Shown: in pieces, positions 46,620 through 55,258 of the stretch
Position numbering within the stretch: the stretch's first letter is position 1
Layout of the letters: each line of letters starts with the position of its first letter
From: Bordetella genomosp. 5
GTDB taxonomy: Bacteria; Pseudomonadota; Gammaproteobacteria; Burkholderiales; Burkholderiaceae_B
Length of the DNA stretch: 64,000 bases
Reading direction: 5' to 3'
NCBI RefSeq assembly: GCF_002261475.1
Contig: NZ_NEVN01000013.1
Span: 186,001-250,000 of the forward strand
The notes under the pieces: model-generated
The model's database searches: none
What the model saw: the letters and a program-made list of their open reading frames with translations, nothing else
What the model was told of the DNA's origin: nothing
Made by a program: the position numbers and the translations under genes

Positions 46620-47486
46620 CTACAGGGCAGCGATGCGGGCATCATAACCCGCGCGCAGCCGTGCAAAAACAGGGCCGGGCTTGCCGGTGCCCACGGGCTT
46701 GCCGTCGAGCTGCGTGACGGCGAGCACTTCTTTGGTGGCCGAGGTGATGAGGATCTCGTCGGCGGACTCGACCTCGGCGCGCGGCAGGGCGCGCATCTCG
46801 AACGGGATGCCGGCTTCCTGTGCGAGCTCCGCCATCAGGCCGTACCGGATCCCTTCGAGGATCAGGTTGTTCTTGGGCGGCGCCAGCAGCGTGCCGTTGC
46901 GCACGACCCAGATATTGGCCGACGCGCCTTCGCTCAGGAAGCCATCGCGGAACTGCAGCACCTCTTCGACGCCCGCGTCGACGGCGGCCTGCTTGGCCAG
47001 CACGTTGCCGAGCAGGGACACCGATTTGATTTCGCAGTGCAGCCAGCGTTCGTCGGGGATCGAGATGGTGCTGACGCCGCGCTCGCGCTGCGCCTGGCCG
47101 GGCGGCACGTAGGGCGTCGCCATGCCGAACAGGGTGGGTGTGACGGGCTCGGTGGGAAAGCCGTGGTCGCGCTTGGCGACGCCGCGCGTGACCTGCAGGT
47201 AGATGAGACAGGTGGGCGCTTCGGAGCGGATCACGAGCTGATCCACCAGGGCGACCCAGCCCGCGTGCTCGAGCGGGGCGGGGATGCGGATGGCCTTGAG
47301 GCTGCGCGCCAGCCGCGCGAGGTGCTCGTCCATGCGGAACACCTTGCGGTTGTACACCGGCACCACTTCGTAGATGCCATCGCCAAAAATGAAGCCGCGG
47401 TCGAGAACCGAAATCTTGGCTTCGTCGAGCCGTGTGAACTCGCCGTTGAGATACACCTGGCTGTCGCCCGGCATGCCCGGAATCAT
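46620..47486 (-). CDS. D-amino acid aminotransferase (class IV)
   Basis: A 288-residue PLP fold-type IV aminotransferase. SVLDRGFIFGDGIYEVVPVY is the N-terminal signature, the PLP Lys is in HCEIKSVSLLGNVLAKQ, and FRDGFLSEGASANIWVV and EEILITSATKEV follow. The pattern suits D-alanine/D-amino acid aminotransferase (dat), and the position next to a D,D-carboxypeptidase supports a D-amino-acid role. A branched-chain specificity cannot be excluded. The start MIPGMPGD lies in the 188-base gap after dacC. Confidence 0.88.
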   Translation of the reverse strand: MIPGMPGDSQVYLNGEFTRLDEAKISVLDRGFIFGDGIYEVVPVYNRKVFRMDEHLARLARSLKAIRIPAPLEHAGWVALVDQLVIRSEAPTCLIYLQVTRGVAKRDHGFPTEPVTPTLFGMATPYVPPGQAQRERGVSTISIPDERWLHCEIKSVSLLGNVLAKQAAVDAGVEEVLQFRDGFLSEGASANIWVVRNGTLLAPPKNNLILEGIRYGLMAELAQEAGIPFEMRALPRAEVESADEILITSATKEVLAVTQLDGKPVGTGKPGPVFARLRAGYDARIAAL

Positions 47487-47674
47487 GGAATGCTCCTGAG
47501 GGATGTGGCGGCGAGCCGGCCCCGGCTCGCCTCGCCGCAGGACCGGATGCCGGGGCGGCCGGCACGGCGGGCGACCTGGCGGCAGCCACGCGGGCGGCAC
47601 GCGCCGTGGCGCGGCCCTGCATCGCGCAGCTTACACCCGGCGGACGCCGTTGCCCACGGCGCCCGGCTCAGGCA

Positions 47675-48934
47675 TTACTGGAACCAGCGCTTGACCGTGT
47701 CGACCATGCGGCCGAAGAAGCCGGCGCGTTCGACATCTTCCTGCACCACCAGCGGCTCGACACGCAGCACCTTGTTGTCGAGCGTGAGTTGCAGCGTGCC
47801 GACCTGCTGGCCCTTGGCGAGCGGGGCGACGAGCGGATCCGTGCGCTGCGCCACCGGCTTGATCTCGCCGGCCTTGCCGCGCGGCACCGAGAGCACGACC
47901 GGATTCGGCGGGCCCAGCTTGACCGTCTCGACCTTGCCTTCCCAGACGCGCGCGTCCAGGCCCGGCTGCGCCTTGTCGTAGAGCTTGACCGTGTCGAAGT
48001 TCTGGAAGCTCCAGTTGAGCAGCTTCAGGCTTTCTTCGGCACGCGTGGACTCGCTGTCGGCGCCCAGCAGCACCGTGAGCACACGGCGATCACCGCGCAG
48101 CGCCGTCGACACCAGGCAATAGCCGGCGGAGTCGGTGTGGCCCGTCTTCATGCCATCGACCGACGGATCGGCCCACAGCAGGCGGTTGCGGTTGGGCTGC
48201 GTGATCTTGTTGTACGTGTAGCTGCGCTGCTTGTAGTAGTGGTAGTACTCGGGGTGATCGGCCACCAGGTGCGCGGCCAGCGTGGCCAGGTCGCGCGCGC
48301 TGGTGATGTGCTGCGGATCGGGCAGGCCGGTGGCGTTCATGAAGTGGGTGTCCTTCATGCCCAGCCGCTGCGCCTGCTCGTTCATCAGCGCGGCGAACGA
48401 GGCTTCGCTACCGCCCACGGCCTCGGCCAGCGCGACCGAGGCGTCGTTGCCCGACTGCACGATCATGCCCTGGATCAGTTCGTCGACCGTGACGGGTTTG
48501 CGCGGCTCGATGAACATGCGCGAGCCGCCCGTGCGCCAGGCGTGCTCGGAGACCGGCACCTGCTGATCGAGCGTGAGGCGCTTTTCGTCGAGCGCATTGA
48601 AGACCACATACGCCGTCATGATCTTGGTGAGCGACGCGGGCTCGACCTTCATGTCGGGATTGGAGCTGGCCAGCATCTGGCCGCTGCCGACGTCGATGGT
48701 GACCCAGGCCTTGGCCGCGATCGTCGGCGCGGGCACCGCCGAGAGCTCGCCCACGGCCACCGTCGGGGCTGGCGCGGCGGTCGTGGTGGCCGGCGCGGGC
48801 GCGGCCGTCTGCTGTGCCTGCACGGGAACGCTGGCGGCCAGCATGGCGGCCAGAACAGCACCCGTGAGCACGCGGCGCGCGAAAACGGTAGGAGCGGTGG
48901 CGGAGGAATCTGCGGAGAGGGGCAAGGTCTTCAT
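47675..48934 (-). CDS. dacC: D-alanyl-D-alanine carboxypeptidase (PBP5/6 type)
   Basis: A 419-residue low-molecular-mass penicillin-binding protein that trims the terminal D-Ala of stem peptides. Ser101-x-x-Lys104 (ASLTK), SGN (VQSGNDAS) and KTG (DGMKTGHTD) are all present. The signal peptide ends VPVQAQQ, and a Pro/Ala/Thr-rich stretch follows. A C-terminal amphipathic helix (FFGRMVDTVKRWFQ) would anchor it to the outer face of the inner membrane. It heads the run leading to lipA. Confidence 0.95.
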   Translation of the reverse strand: MKTLPLSADSSATAPTVFARRVLTGAVLAAMLAASVPVQAQQTAAPAPATTTAAPAPTVAVGELSAVPAPTIAAKAWVTIDVGSGQMLASSNPDMKVEPASLTKIMTAYVVFNALDEKRLTLDQQVPVSEHAWRTGGSRMFIEPRKPVTVDELIQGMIVQSGNDASVALAEAVGGSEASFAALMNEQAQRLGMKDTHFMNATGLPDPQHITSARDLATLAAHLVADHPEYYHYYKQRSYTYNKITQPNRNRLLWADPSVDGMKTGHTDSAGYCLVSTALRGDRRVLTVLLGADSESTRAEESLKLLNWSFQNFDTVKLYDKAQPGLDARVWEGKVETVKLGPPNPVVLSVPRGKAGEIKPVAQRTDPLVAPLAKGQQVGTLQLTLDNKVLRVEPLVVQEDVERAGFFGRMVDTVKRWFQ

Positions 48935-49060
48935 CGGCTACGAATGGGGGGGAAAGAGGCGCCGGCTCTGGTGGTCGGCTCGAGGCACATAATTATAGGC
49001 AGCGTATCCGACAGCCCCCGGCGGGGAATGTTCCGCAACATGCAACCCGATGCTACGCGT

Positions 49061-49714
49061 TCAATCCAGTGCGACTTTGAGGCGGGCCTGCACGAGCTGG
49101 CGCAGCGATAGCAGCTTGCCGTGGAAGAAATGCGATGCGCCCGGAATCACGACCAGCGGCAGGTTGCGCGGCCGCGCCCAGTCCATCGCTTCGGCCAAGG
49201 GCACGACTTCGTCGGTCTCGCCGTGCACCAGCAGCGCATCCTCGGGCAGCTGCACCTCGCGGAACTGGAAACGGCCGACGGCCGGTCCCATCAGCATGAC
49301 GGCGGACGGCGCGCGTGCCGCGTCCTGCTCGGCCAGCGTGGCATACACCTGCGCGGCCACGGCGGTGCCGAAGGAAAAGCCGCCCAGCACCCACGGCAGA
49401 TCCGCGAGTTCGGGATGCTGTTCCCGCACCTGCTCGACCAGGCCCAGCATGTCTTCGGTTTCGCCGACTGCCTTGTCGAAGGTGCCTTCGGAGCCGCCCA
49501 CGCCGCGGAAATTGGGGCGCACCGCGAGCAGACCGTGCTGCACGCAGGCCCGCGCGATCGTGGTCACGACCTTGTTGTCGCGTGCGCCGCCCTGCAGGGG
49601 ATGCGGGTGCAGGACCAGTGCCCAGCCACGCGGCGCGTCGTCGGGCCAATCCAGGGCACATTCGATGCGGCCGGCGGCGCCGGTGAACGAGGCGATATCA
49701 GTACGGGCAGGCAT
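49061..49714 (-). CDS. Small alpha/beta hydrolase
   Basis: A 217-residue alpha/beta hydrolase with ALVLHPHPLQGGARDNKVVTTIA and GGFSFGTAVA (nucleophile Ser), a late Asp (GETDEVVPL) and His (ASHFFHG). It belongs to the compact family often annotated as 'alpha/beta hydrolase of KAT/CocE-like fold'; the HPHP motif is typical. The substrate is unknown. It follows the lipoprotein gene with 53 bases between and may belong to the same transcript. Confidence 0.8.
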   Translation of the reverse strand: MPARTDIASFTGAAGRIECALDWPDDAPRGWALVLHPHPLQGGARDNKVVTTIARACVQHGLLAVRPNFRGVGGSEGTFDKAVGETEDMLGLVEQVREQHPELADLPWVLGGFSFGTAVAAQVYATLAEQDAARAPSAVMLMGPAVGRFQFREVQLPEDALLVHGETDEVVPLAEAMDWARPRNLPLVVIPGASHFFHGKLLSLRQLVQARLKVALD

Positions 49715-49767
49715 GGCGGGGCGAACTCGGTAAGCAGTGAACGAAGAGGAATGGTAACCGGCGCCCG

Positions 49768-50421
49768 CTAAGGCGCCGCCCGCGCAGGTGCGGCCGCTGG
49801 CGGCAGCGTGCGCGCCAGCCAGGCGGCGATCTCGTCGGCGGCCGCGTCGGTGGCGCGGCGCAGTGCCTGCACGCCGCCCGGCGCATCCTGGGTGGCGGCC
49901 GGCACCGCGTGGGCCACGCGCACCTGACCCAGCACCTTGCGGTTCTGCACGGCGATGGCCTGCAGCACGATGCGGCCTTCGCTCTGCTGGCCATCGGTGG
50001 CGAAGACCTGCTCGAAGCGCATCAGCGTGACCTGCACCTGGATCGCGGCCGGGATCGCGCTGTCGGCCATCACCGGGCCTTCGCGCGACAGCCGGTCGAT
50101 CAGGCGCTCGCGCACCAGCGTGGCGGGCGGCTGGCTCCAGCGATAGGTCGCGTACGAGCGCGGGCTCGCGCTCTCGCCCACGCGCCACACCACGCCGCTG
50201 TCGTTGAGCGCGGGCGCGGCCGTATAGGCGAGCTGGATCGGCACGCGGGCCGGCAGCGGCGCGCCCGTCGTGGGCGCGCTGTCCGGACCGAGGTCGAACA
50301 GCGTGGGGGAATCGGCCACGCGGCCCACGCTGCAGCCGGCCAGCAGCAGCGCCGCCAGCAGGACCGGCGCGGCCAGGAATGCGCGCGGGCGCATCGAAGA
50401 ATGCATACTCATCGGCTTCAT
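49768..50421 (-). CDS. ABC-type transport auxiliary lipoprotein (PqiC/DUF330 type)
   Basis: A 217-residue lipoprotein with lipobox LLLAGCS at the end of the signal peptide, and the PF03886-type body (SPTLFDLGP, WSQPPATLVRERLIDRL, QVTLMRFEQVF). Such proteins are outer-membrane partners of MCE-type lipid transporters, as PqiC is to PqiAB. It overlaps the MCE gene by four bases. In this cluster it takes the position MlaC holds in the Mla system. Confidence 0.85.
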   Translation of the reverse strand: MKPMSMHSSMRPRAFLAAPVLLAALLLAGCSVGRVADSPTLFDLGPDSAPTTGAPLPARVPIQLAYTAAPALNDSGVVWRVGESASPRSYATYRWSQPPATLVRERLIDRLSREGPVMADSAIPAAIQVQVTLMRFEQVFATDGQQSEGRIVLQAIAVQNRKVLGQVRVAHAVPAATQDAPGGVQALRRATDAAADEIAAWLARTLPPAAAPARAAP

Positions 50422-51344
50422 CTCCCAAATCCGGCGAAGCCGGCCTCGCCCGGGCCGGGCGCCGCGGGCGCCGGTCCGAACAGAATCGATTGCGGGGTGT
50501 CGCCCACGTTGCGCAGCGTGCGGTTGGCGCTGCGCGCGGCCGAGTCGACGCTGCGCGCCATGTTGGTCATGGCGGGCAAGGTTTCCTGATCCAGCCGCGA
50601 CGCCGCATAGGCGATGTCCTGCAGGCTCGAGGTGGCGAGCGACAGCGGCCCATTGGGCGCGTTCAGACGCGCCACCGCCTCGCGCGCCGACTGCGCCAGC
50701 AGGCCGATCTCGCGCGAGCTCTTGTCGATCGAATCGACCAGCGGCCCCGCCTTGGCGAGGGCCGGCCCGAGTTCGCGGCTGGCATCCTTGAGCTGCGCCG
50801 TGATGGCGGTGACGTTGTTCAGCGCTTCGGTCAGTGCCTGCACGTTCTGCGGGCTCACGATGTTGCGCAGCTGCTCGGCGGTCTGCTCGAAGTTGTTCAG
50901 CAGCGCCCCGCCGCGCTGTTCGACGCGCTCGAGAAACCCGGGGCGCAGCGGAATCGTGGCCGGACGCTCCTCGGTGGACGCCAGCCGGCGGCCGGAGCTG
51001 CCGTCGTCGCGCAGATCCACGTTGGCCAGACCGGTCACGCCCTGCACGCCGATCTCGGCCCAGGTGGACGCGGTGATGGGCGTGGTGGGCGCGACACCGA
51101 TGCGGATGCGCACCTGGCCCGGCCGCTCGGGATTGAGGCCGAGCGACTGCACCTTGCCCACCGGCACGCCCTGATAGCGCACGGCCGATTGCGCCGACAG
51201 GCCGCTCACCGGCGTGGTCGACACGATCTCGTACACCGTGACGGCGGCGCGGTCGCGGCCGACCCAGATGGCGATCAGCGCGGCGGCCACCAGCAGTACC
51301 AGTGTGAACGCGCCCGCCAGCAAGGCGTGACTACGATTTTCCAT
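50418..51344 (-). CDS. MCE-domain (MlaD-type) lipid transport protein
   Basis: A 308-residue periplasmic protein with one N-terminal membrane span (ALLAGAFTLVLLVAAALIAIWVG) followed by an MCE domain (SVRYQGVPVGKVQSLGLNPE, TVTGLANVDL-like region) and a long helical tail with repeated amphipathic stretches. It would form a hexameric ring linking the permease to the outer-membrane lipoprotein. It overlaps the ATPase gene by 14 bases. Confidence 0.9.
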   Translation of the reverse strand: MENRSHALLAGAFTLVLLVAAALIAIWVGRDRAAVTVYEIVSTTPVSGLSAQSAVRYQGVPVGKVQSLGLNPERPGQVRIRIGVAPTTPITASTWAEIGVQGVTGLANVDLRDDGSSGRRLASTEERPATIPLRPGFLERVEQRGGALLNNFEQTAEQLRNIVSPQNVQALTEALNNVTAITAQLKDASRELGPALAKAGPLVDSIDKSSREIGLLAQSAREAVARLNAPNGPLSLATSSLQDIAYAASRLDQETLPAMTNMARSVDSAARSANRTLRNVGDTPQSILFGPAPAAPGPGEAGFAGFGR

Positions 51345-52170
51345 TGCCCGGCTCCTTGGGTGCCAGATCTCCCAGCGCGCGGCGGCCGCGCTCGCCCAGG
51401 AAAAAGCTGTGTATGAAGGGGTGATCGACTTTCAGCACCTCGGGCACCGTGTCGCAGACGATCACGCGTTTCTCGGCCAGCACGGCAACGCGCGTGGCCA
51501 GCGCCAGCAGCGTGTCGAGATCGTGCGTGACCATCACGACGGTGAACCCGAGCTGCCGATGCAGCGCACGGATCAGGTCGACGAATTCATCGGAGCGCAC
51601 GGGATCCAGCCCGGCAGTGGGCTCGTCGAGAAAGAGCAATTCGGGGTCGAGCGCCAGCGCGCGCGCGAGCGCCACGCGCTTGACCATGCCGCCGGACAGA
51701 TCGGAGGGGTTCTTGCCCGCGTCCTGCGCGGTCAGGCCCACCATCGCGAGGCGGCTCATCACCACATCGCGCACCAGGTCCTCGGGAATGGTGCGCAGCT
51801 CGCGCAACGGCAGGGCCACGTTGTCGAACACGGTCAGCGCCGAAAACAGCGCGCCCGCCTGAAACAGCATGCCCCAGCGCGTGGAGAGCCCCATGCGCTC
51901 GCGCGGCGTCAGCCCCGCGAGCGGATGTCCCAGCACTTCGACCGTGCCGGCCGCGGGCGGGTTCAATCCCAGCAGCGTGCGCAGCAACACCGTCTTGCCC
52001 GAGCCCGAGCCGCCCACCAGCGTCATGATCTCGCCCGGATAGACGGTGAGGTTGAGCCTGTCGTGCACCACGTGGTCGCCGAAGGCCGTGCGCAGGCCCT
52101 GCACCGCAATCACGGGGCGCACGGTGAGCTCGGACTCGGCGAACAGGCGTGCTTGGACGGCGGTGTTCAT
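51331..52170 (-). CDS. MlaF-type ABC transporter ATPase
   Basis: A 279-residue ATPase with Walker A GGSGSGKTVLLRTLLGL, signature DLSGGMVKRVALARALAL, Walker B LLFLDEPTAGLDPV and MVTHDLDTLLAL. Similar to MlaF and PqiB-associated ATPases of lipid carriers. The chosen start MNTAVQARLF overlaps the permease stop (TGATG); the very long open frame upstream is the permease in another frame. Confidence 0.92.
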   Translation of the reverse strand: MNTAVQARLFAESELTVRPVIAVQGLRTAFGDHVVHDRLNLTVYPGEIMTLVGGSGSGKTVLLRTLLGLNPPAAGTVEVLGHPLAGLTPRERMGLSTRWGMLFQAGALFSALTVFDNVALPLRELRTIPEDLVRDVVMSRLAMVGLTAQDAGKNPSDLSGGMVKRVALARALALDPELLFLDEPTAGLDPVRSDEFVDLIRALHRQLGFTVVMVTHDLDTLLALATRVAVLAEKRVIVCDTVPEVLKVDHPFIHSFFLGERGRRALGDLAPKEPGNGKS

Positions 52171-53300
52171 CAGATCCTCAACAGGCTCAGCACGATCGCG
52201 AACAGCGCGTCGACCAGGATCACGCCGGTGATGGCCGTCACCACCGATGCGGTGGTGCCGCGCCCCAGGCTTTCGGTGTTGGGCTGGATGCGCAGGCCGA
52301 AGTGGCAGGCGATCAGGGCGATGAGGACGCCGAACGTCACGCCCTTGGCGACGCCGATCCAGTAGTTGGTGAGCGTGATGGCATCGGGCAGCGACTTGAG
52401 GAACCACTCGGCCGACACGCCCAGCTGCGCCTGCGCGGCCAGCATGCCACCGAGCAGCGCCATCGCATCGGTCCAGATCACGAGCAGCGGCATCGTCACG
52501 GCGAGCGCGACCACGCGCGGCAGGATCAGGCGCTGGCTCTGCGAGATGCCCATGACCCGCATCGCATCGAGCTCTTCGGTGACGCGCATCACGCCGATCT
52601 GGGCCGTGATGGCCGAGCCGGAGCGGCCGGCCACCAGAATGGCCGCGAGCACCGGGCCCAGTTCGCGCACGATGGAGACCCCGAGCAGACGCACGATGAA
52701 GCGGTCCGCGCCGAAGAGCTGCAGCTGCTGCGCCGACAAGTAGGAGAGCACCACGCCGATCAGGAAGCCGACCAGCGCGGTGATGCCGAGCGCCTGCGCG
52801 CCTGTGCGATAGATCTGTGCCGAGATTTCGCGCCACGGCGCCCGCGCGGGCCGCGCCAGCATGGCGCCGAAGTCGAGCACGAGCTGGCCCAGCATGATGA
52901 GCAGGACGTAGCCATGATGCGCGGCGTCGAAGATCGCCTGACCGATCGCGCGGATCCAGCCCAGGCGATCCGTCGGGGGCTCGGGCGGGCACGGCTCGCC
53001 GCGATGGCGCGCCAGGGTATCGAAGACGTCGCGCTGACCGTCGGTCAGGCGGACGCGCTCGGGCAGCCGCTCGCCCCAGGCCCGCCACAGCACGGTGGCG
53101 CCGATGGTGTCGAGCCGGCCGATATCGCGCAGATCCCAGCGGGCATCCTTGCCGGCGCGGGCGAGCAGGGCCCGGCGCGTCTGGACCTCGCCGGGTGCCG
53201 ACAGGGCCTCGATGCTCCAGTCGCCGGCCACCACGCAAACGCCGCTGTCCAGCCGCAATGGCTGGGCGGGACGCGCGGCGGTATGGGGGTTTTGATGCAT
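52170..53300 (-). CDS. MlaE-type permease with fused N-terminal STAS-like domain
   Basis: A 376-residue protein: residues 1-105 look like a STAS domain (LDSGVCVVAGDWSIEAL, then WDLRDIGRLDTIGATVLWRAWG), followed by an MlaE permease with about five spans (ALGITALVGFLIGVVLSYLSAQQL, SGSAITAQIGVMRVTEELDAMRVMG). In the classical Mla system the STAS protein MlaB is separate; here it is fused. The start at 53300 is one of two in-frame candidates; 53345 would add 15 residues. Neither has a clear ribosome-binding site. It is divergent from birA. Confidence 0.88.
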   Translation of the reverse strand: MHQNPHTAARPAQPLRLDSGVCVVAGDWSIEALSAPGEVQTRRALLARAGKDARWDLRDIGRLDTIGATVLWRAWGERLPERVRLTDGQRDVFDTLARHRGEPCPPEPPTDRLGWIRAIGQAIFDAAHHGYVLLIMLGQLVLDFGAMLARPARAPWREISAQIYRTGAQALGITALVGFLIGVVLSYLSAQQLQLFGADRFIVRLLGVSIVRELGPVLAAILVAGRSGSAITAQIGVMRVTEELDAMRVMGISQSQRLILPRVVALAVTMPLLVIWTDAMALLGGMLAAQAQLGVSAEWFLKSLPDAITLTNYWIGVAKGVTFGVLIALIACHFGLRIQPNTESLGRGTTASVVTAITGVILVDALFAIVLSLLRI

Positions 53301-53384
53301 GTATCGTCGAACACTGAACCGTAAGTCGCACCGTAACAGAATCATATACGGCCCGCCCGGGTCGAGTGACCTACAATCCCGCCC

Positions 53385-54224
53385 ATGTCAGTACCCGCCA
53401 GCCCCCTCGCCTTGCCCGCGCCCGACGAATTGGCGCGCGCGCTCGCTGCCCGCCTGCCCGGATTCCAGGACATCGCCTGGGTTGCCGAAACCGGCTCCAC
53501 CAACGCCGATCTGATGGAACGCGCCCGCGCCGACGCCGGACCGCGGCCGTGGCTGCTGGGTGCGCACGCGCAGCAGAGCGGCCGCGGCCGCGCGGGCCGC
53601 GCCTGGGCCAATGCCGTGGGCGACACGCTGATGGTGTCTTGTGCCTACGAGATCCGGGTGCCGCCCGCCCGGCTGCCGGCGATTTCGCCGCTCGCGGGCC
53701 TGGCCGCCTGCGAGGCCCTGCGCGGGCTTTCCGGCTCGGCCGGCCTGTGCGTGAAGTGGCCGAACGACGTGCAATGGCACGACGCCAAGCTGGCCGGCAT
53801 TCTGGTCGAGTCGGTCCGCACGCCCGGCACCGACTCGCACACCGTCGTGATCGGCATGGGCGTGAATCTGCGTGCCGCCGCCGCGCTGAGCGCGTCGCTG
53901 GGCCGCGAGGTGGCCGACTGGAGCCAGGTCACGGCGCACAGCCCGAGCGCGCCGGCCCACATCGCCGACATCGTGGCCGCGCTGGCCCTCGGCTGGCAGG
54001 ACGCCATCACCGAGCTCGAGCGCGACGGTTTCGAAGCCTTCCAGGCCCGCTATGCCGGCCTCGACGCGCTGATCGGCCGTCCGGTCACCGTGCAGGATCA
54101 GGGCCGCGTGCTGCATGAAGGCGTGGCCTGCGGGCTCGACGGATTGGGCCGCCTGCAGGTCCGCACCGAGCACGACACGATCACCGTGTCGGTCGGCGAG
54201 ATTTCCGTGCGGGCCCGCGCATGA
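53385..54224 (+). CDS. birA: Biotin-[acetyl-CoA-carboxylase] ligase
   Basis: Attaches biotin to carboxylase carrier proteins. The 279-residue catalytic form shows [41 protein letters not shown] and GMGVNLR. It has no N-terminal helix-turn-helix, so unlike E. coli BirA it is not a repressor. The coaX ATG overlaps its stop. Confidence 0.96.
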   Translation: MSVPASPLALPAPDELARALAARLPGFQDIAWVAETGSTNADLMERARADAGPRPWLLGAHAQQSGRGRAGRAWANAVGDTLMVSCAYEIRVPPARLPAISPLAGLAACEALRGLSGSAGLCVKWPNDVQWHDAKLAGILVESVRTPGTDSHTVVIGMGVNLRAAAALSASLGREVADWSQVTAHSPSAPAHIADIVAALALGWQDAITELERDGFEAFQARYAGLDALIGRPVTVQDQGRVLHEGVACGLDGLGRLQVRTEHDTITVSVGEISVRARA

Positions 54225-55027
54225 GCCCCGTCGCCCTGCCCTCGCTCACCCTGCTGATCGACTCGGGCAACAGCCGCCTGAAGATCGGCTGGCTGCGCGC
54301 CGACGGCGCACGCGAACCCGAGCCGCTCGCGTTCGACAACCTCGATTTCGAAGCCTTGGGCCGCTGGCTCGACACGCTGCCCGAACGCCCGGCCCAGGCC
54401 GTGGGCGTGAACGTGGCGGGCGCGGCGCGCGGCCAGGCGATCGCCGACACCCTGGCCCGCTGCGGCTGCGCCGTGCAGTGGCAGCACTCGCGCCGCGACG
54501 CGCTCGGACTGCGCAACGACTACGCCAAGCCCGAACAGCTCGGCGCCGACCGCTGGGCGGCCCTGCTGGGCCTGCTCTCGCGGCTGCCCGCCGGGCATCC
54601 GCCCGCGATGCTGGCCTGCTTCGGCACGGCCACCACCCTCGACACGATCACGCCCGACAATGTCTTTCCGGGCGGCCTGATCCTGCCCGGCCCGGCCATG
54701 ATGCGCGCGTCGCTCAAGCACGGCACGGCCAACCTGCCGTTGGCCGAAGGCCCGGTCGCCGACTTCCCGATCAACACCTTCGAGGCCATCACGAGCGGCA
54801 TCGCGGCGGCGCAGGCCGGCGCGGTGGTGCGTCAATGGCTGGCCGCGAGCCAGCGGCACGGCGCCCCCGCCGAGATCTATGTGGCGGGCGGCGGCTGGCC
54901 CGAGGTGCGCGATGAAACCGAACGCCTGCTGGCCGAGGTCGGCGCGGTGACCATGCCGCGCGTGCTGCAGGGGCCGGTGCTCGACGGGCTGGCCGCCCTG
55001 GTCACCCACGGCGCGGTTCAGGCATGA
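54221..55027 (+). CDS. coaX: Type III pantothenate kinase
   Basis: First step of coenzyme A synthesis. The 268-residue protein has [13 protein letters not shown], the [11 protein letters not shown] motif and [12 protein letters not shown], the three ASKHA-fold signatures of CoaX. Its pairing with birA is conserved in Bordetella-type genomes, linking two cofactor steps. Confidence 0.96.
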   Translation: MSPVALPSLTLLIDSGNSRLKIGWLRADGAREPEPLAFDNLDFEALGRWLDTLPERPAQAVGVNVAGAARGQAIADTLARCGCAVQWQHSRRDALGLRNDYAKPEQLGADRWAALLGLLSRLPAGHPPAMLACFGTATTLDTITPDNVFPGGLILPGPAMMRASLKHGTANLPLAEGPVADFPINTFEAITSGIAAAQAGAVVRQWLAASQRHGAPAEIYVAGGGWPEVRDETERLLAEVGAVTMPRVLQGPVLDGLAALVTHGAVQA

Positions 55028-55071
55028 GCCGTGCTGCAACCCCCAATTCCGATTACCAGGGACGCTGATCC

Positions 55072-55254
55072 ATGCGCATTCTGTTCTTCCTGATCGTGCT
55101 GGCCAACGTGTGGGCCTATGGCCTGGGTCAGGGATGGCTGGGCATCCGGCCCGACGACGAAGGCCGCGACTACCGTCGCGCCGCGCAGGAACTCAACGCC
55201 GATCGCGTGGCCGTGCTGCCGCTCGCGGCGGGCAGCCAGGGCCGCGCGCCCTGA
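55072..55254 (+). CDS. Small exported or anchored protein, possible SPOR remnant (60 aa)
   Basis: A 60-residue protein with a hydrophobic N-terminus (MRILFFLIVLANVWAYGLGQGWLG) followed by GRDYRRAAQELNADRVAVLPL. This resembles the anchor plus linker that opens SPOR-domain proteins found after coaX in related bacteria, but the SPOR domain is missing. It could be a truncated remnant or a genuine small protein. It begins 45 bases after coaX with GGGA before the ATG and ends four bases from the convergent waaA stop. Confidence 0.6.
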   Translation: MRILFFLIVLANVWAYGLGQGWLGIRPDDEGRDYRRAAQELNADRVAVLPLAAGSQGRAP

Positions 55255-55258
55255 GCGT

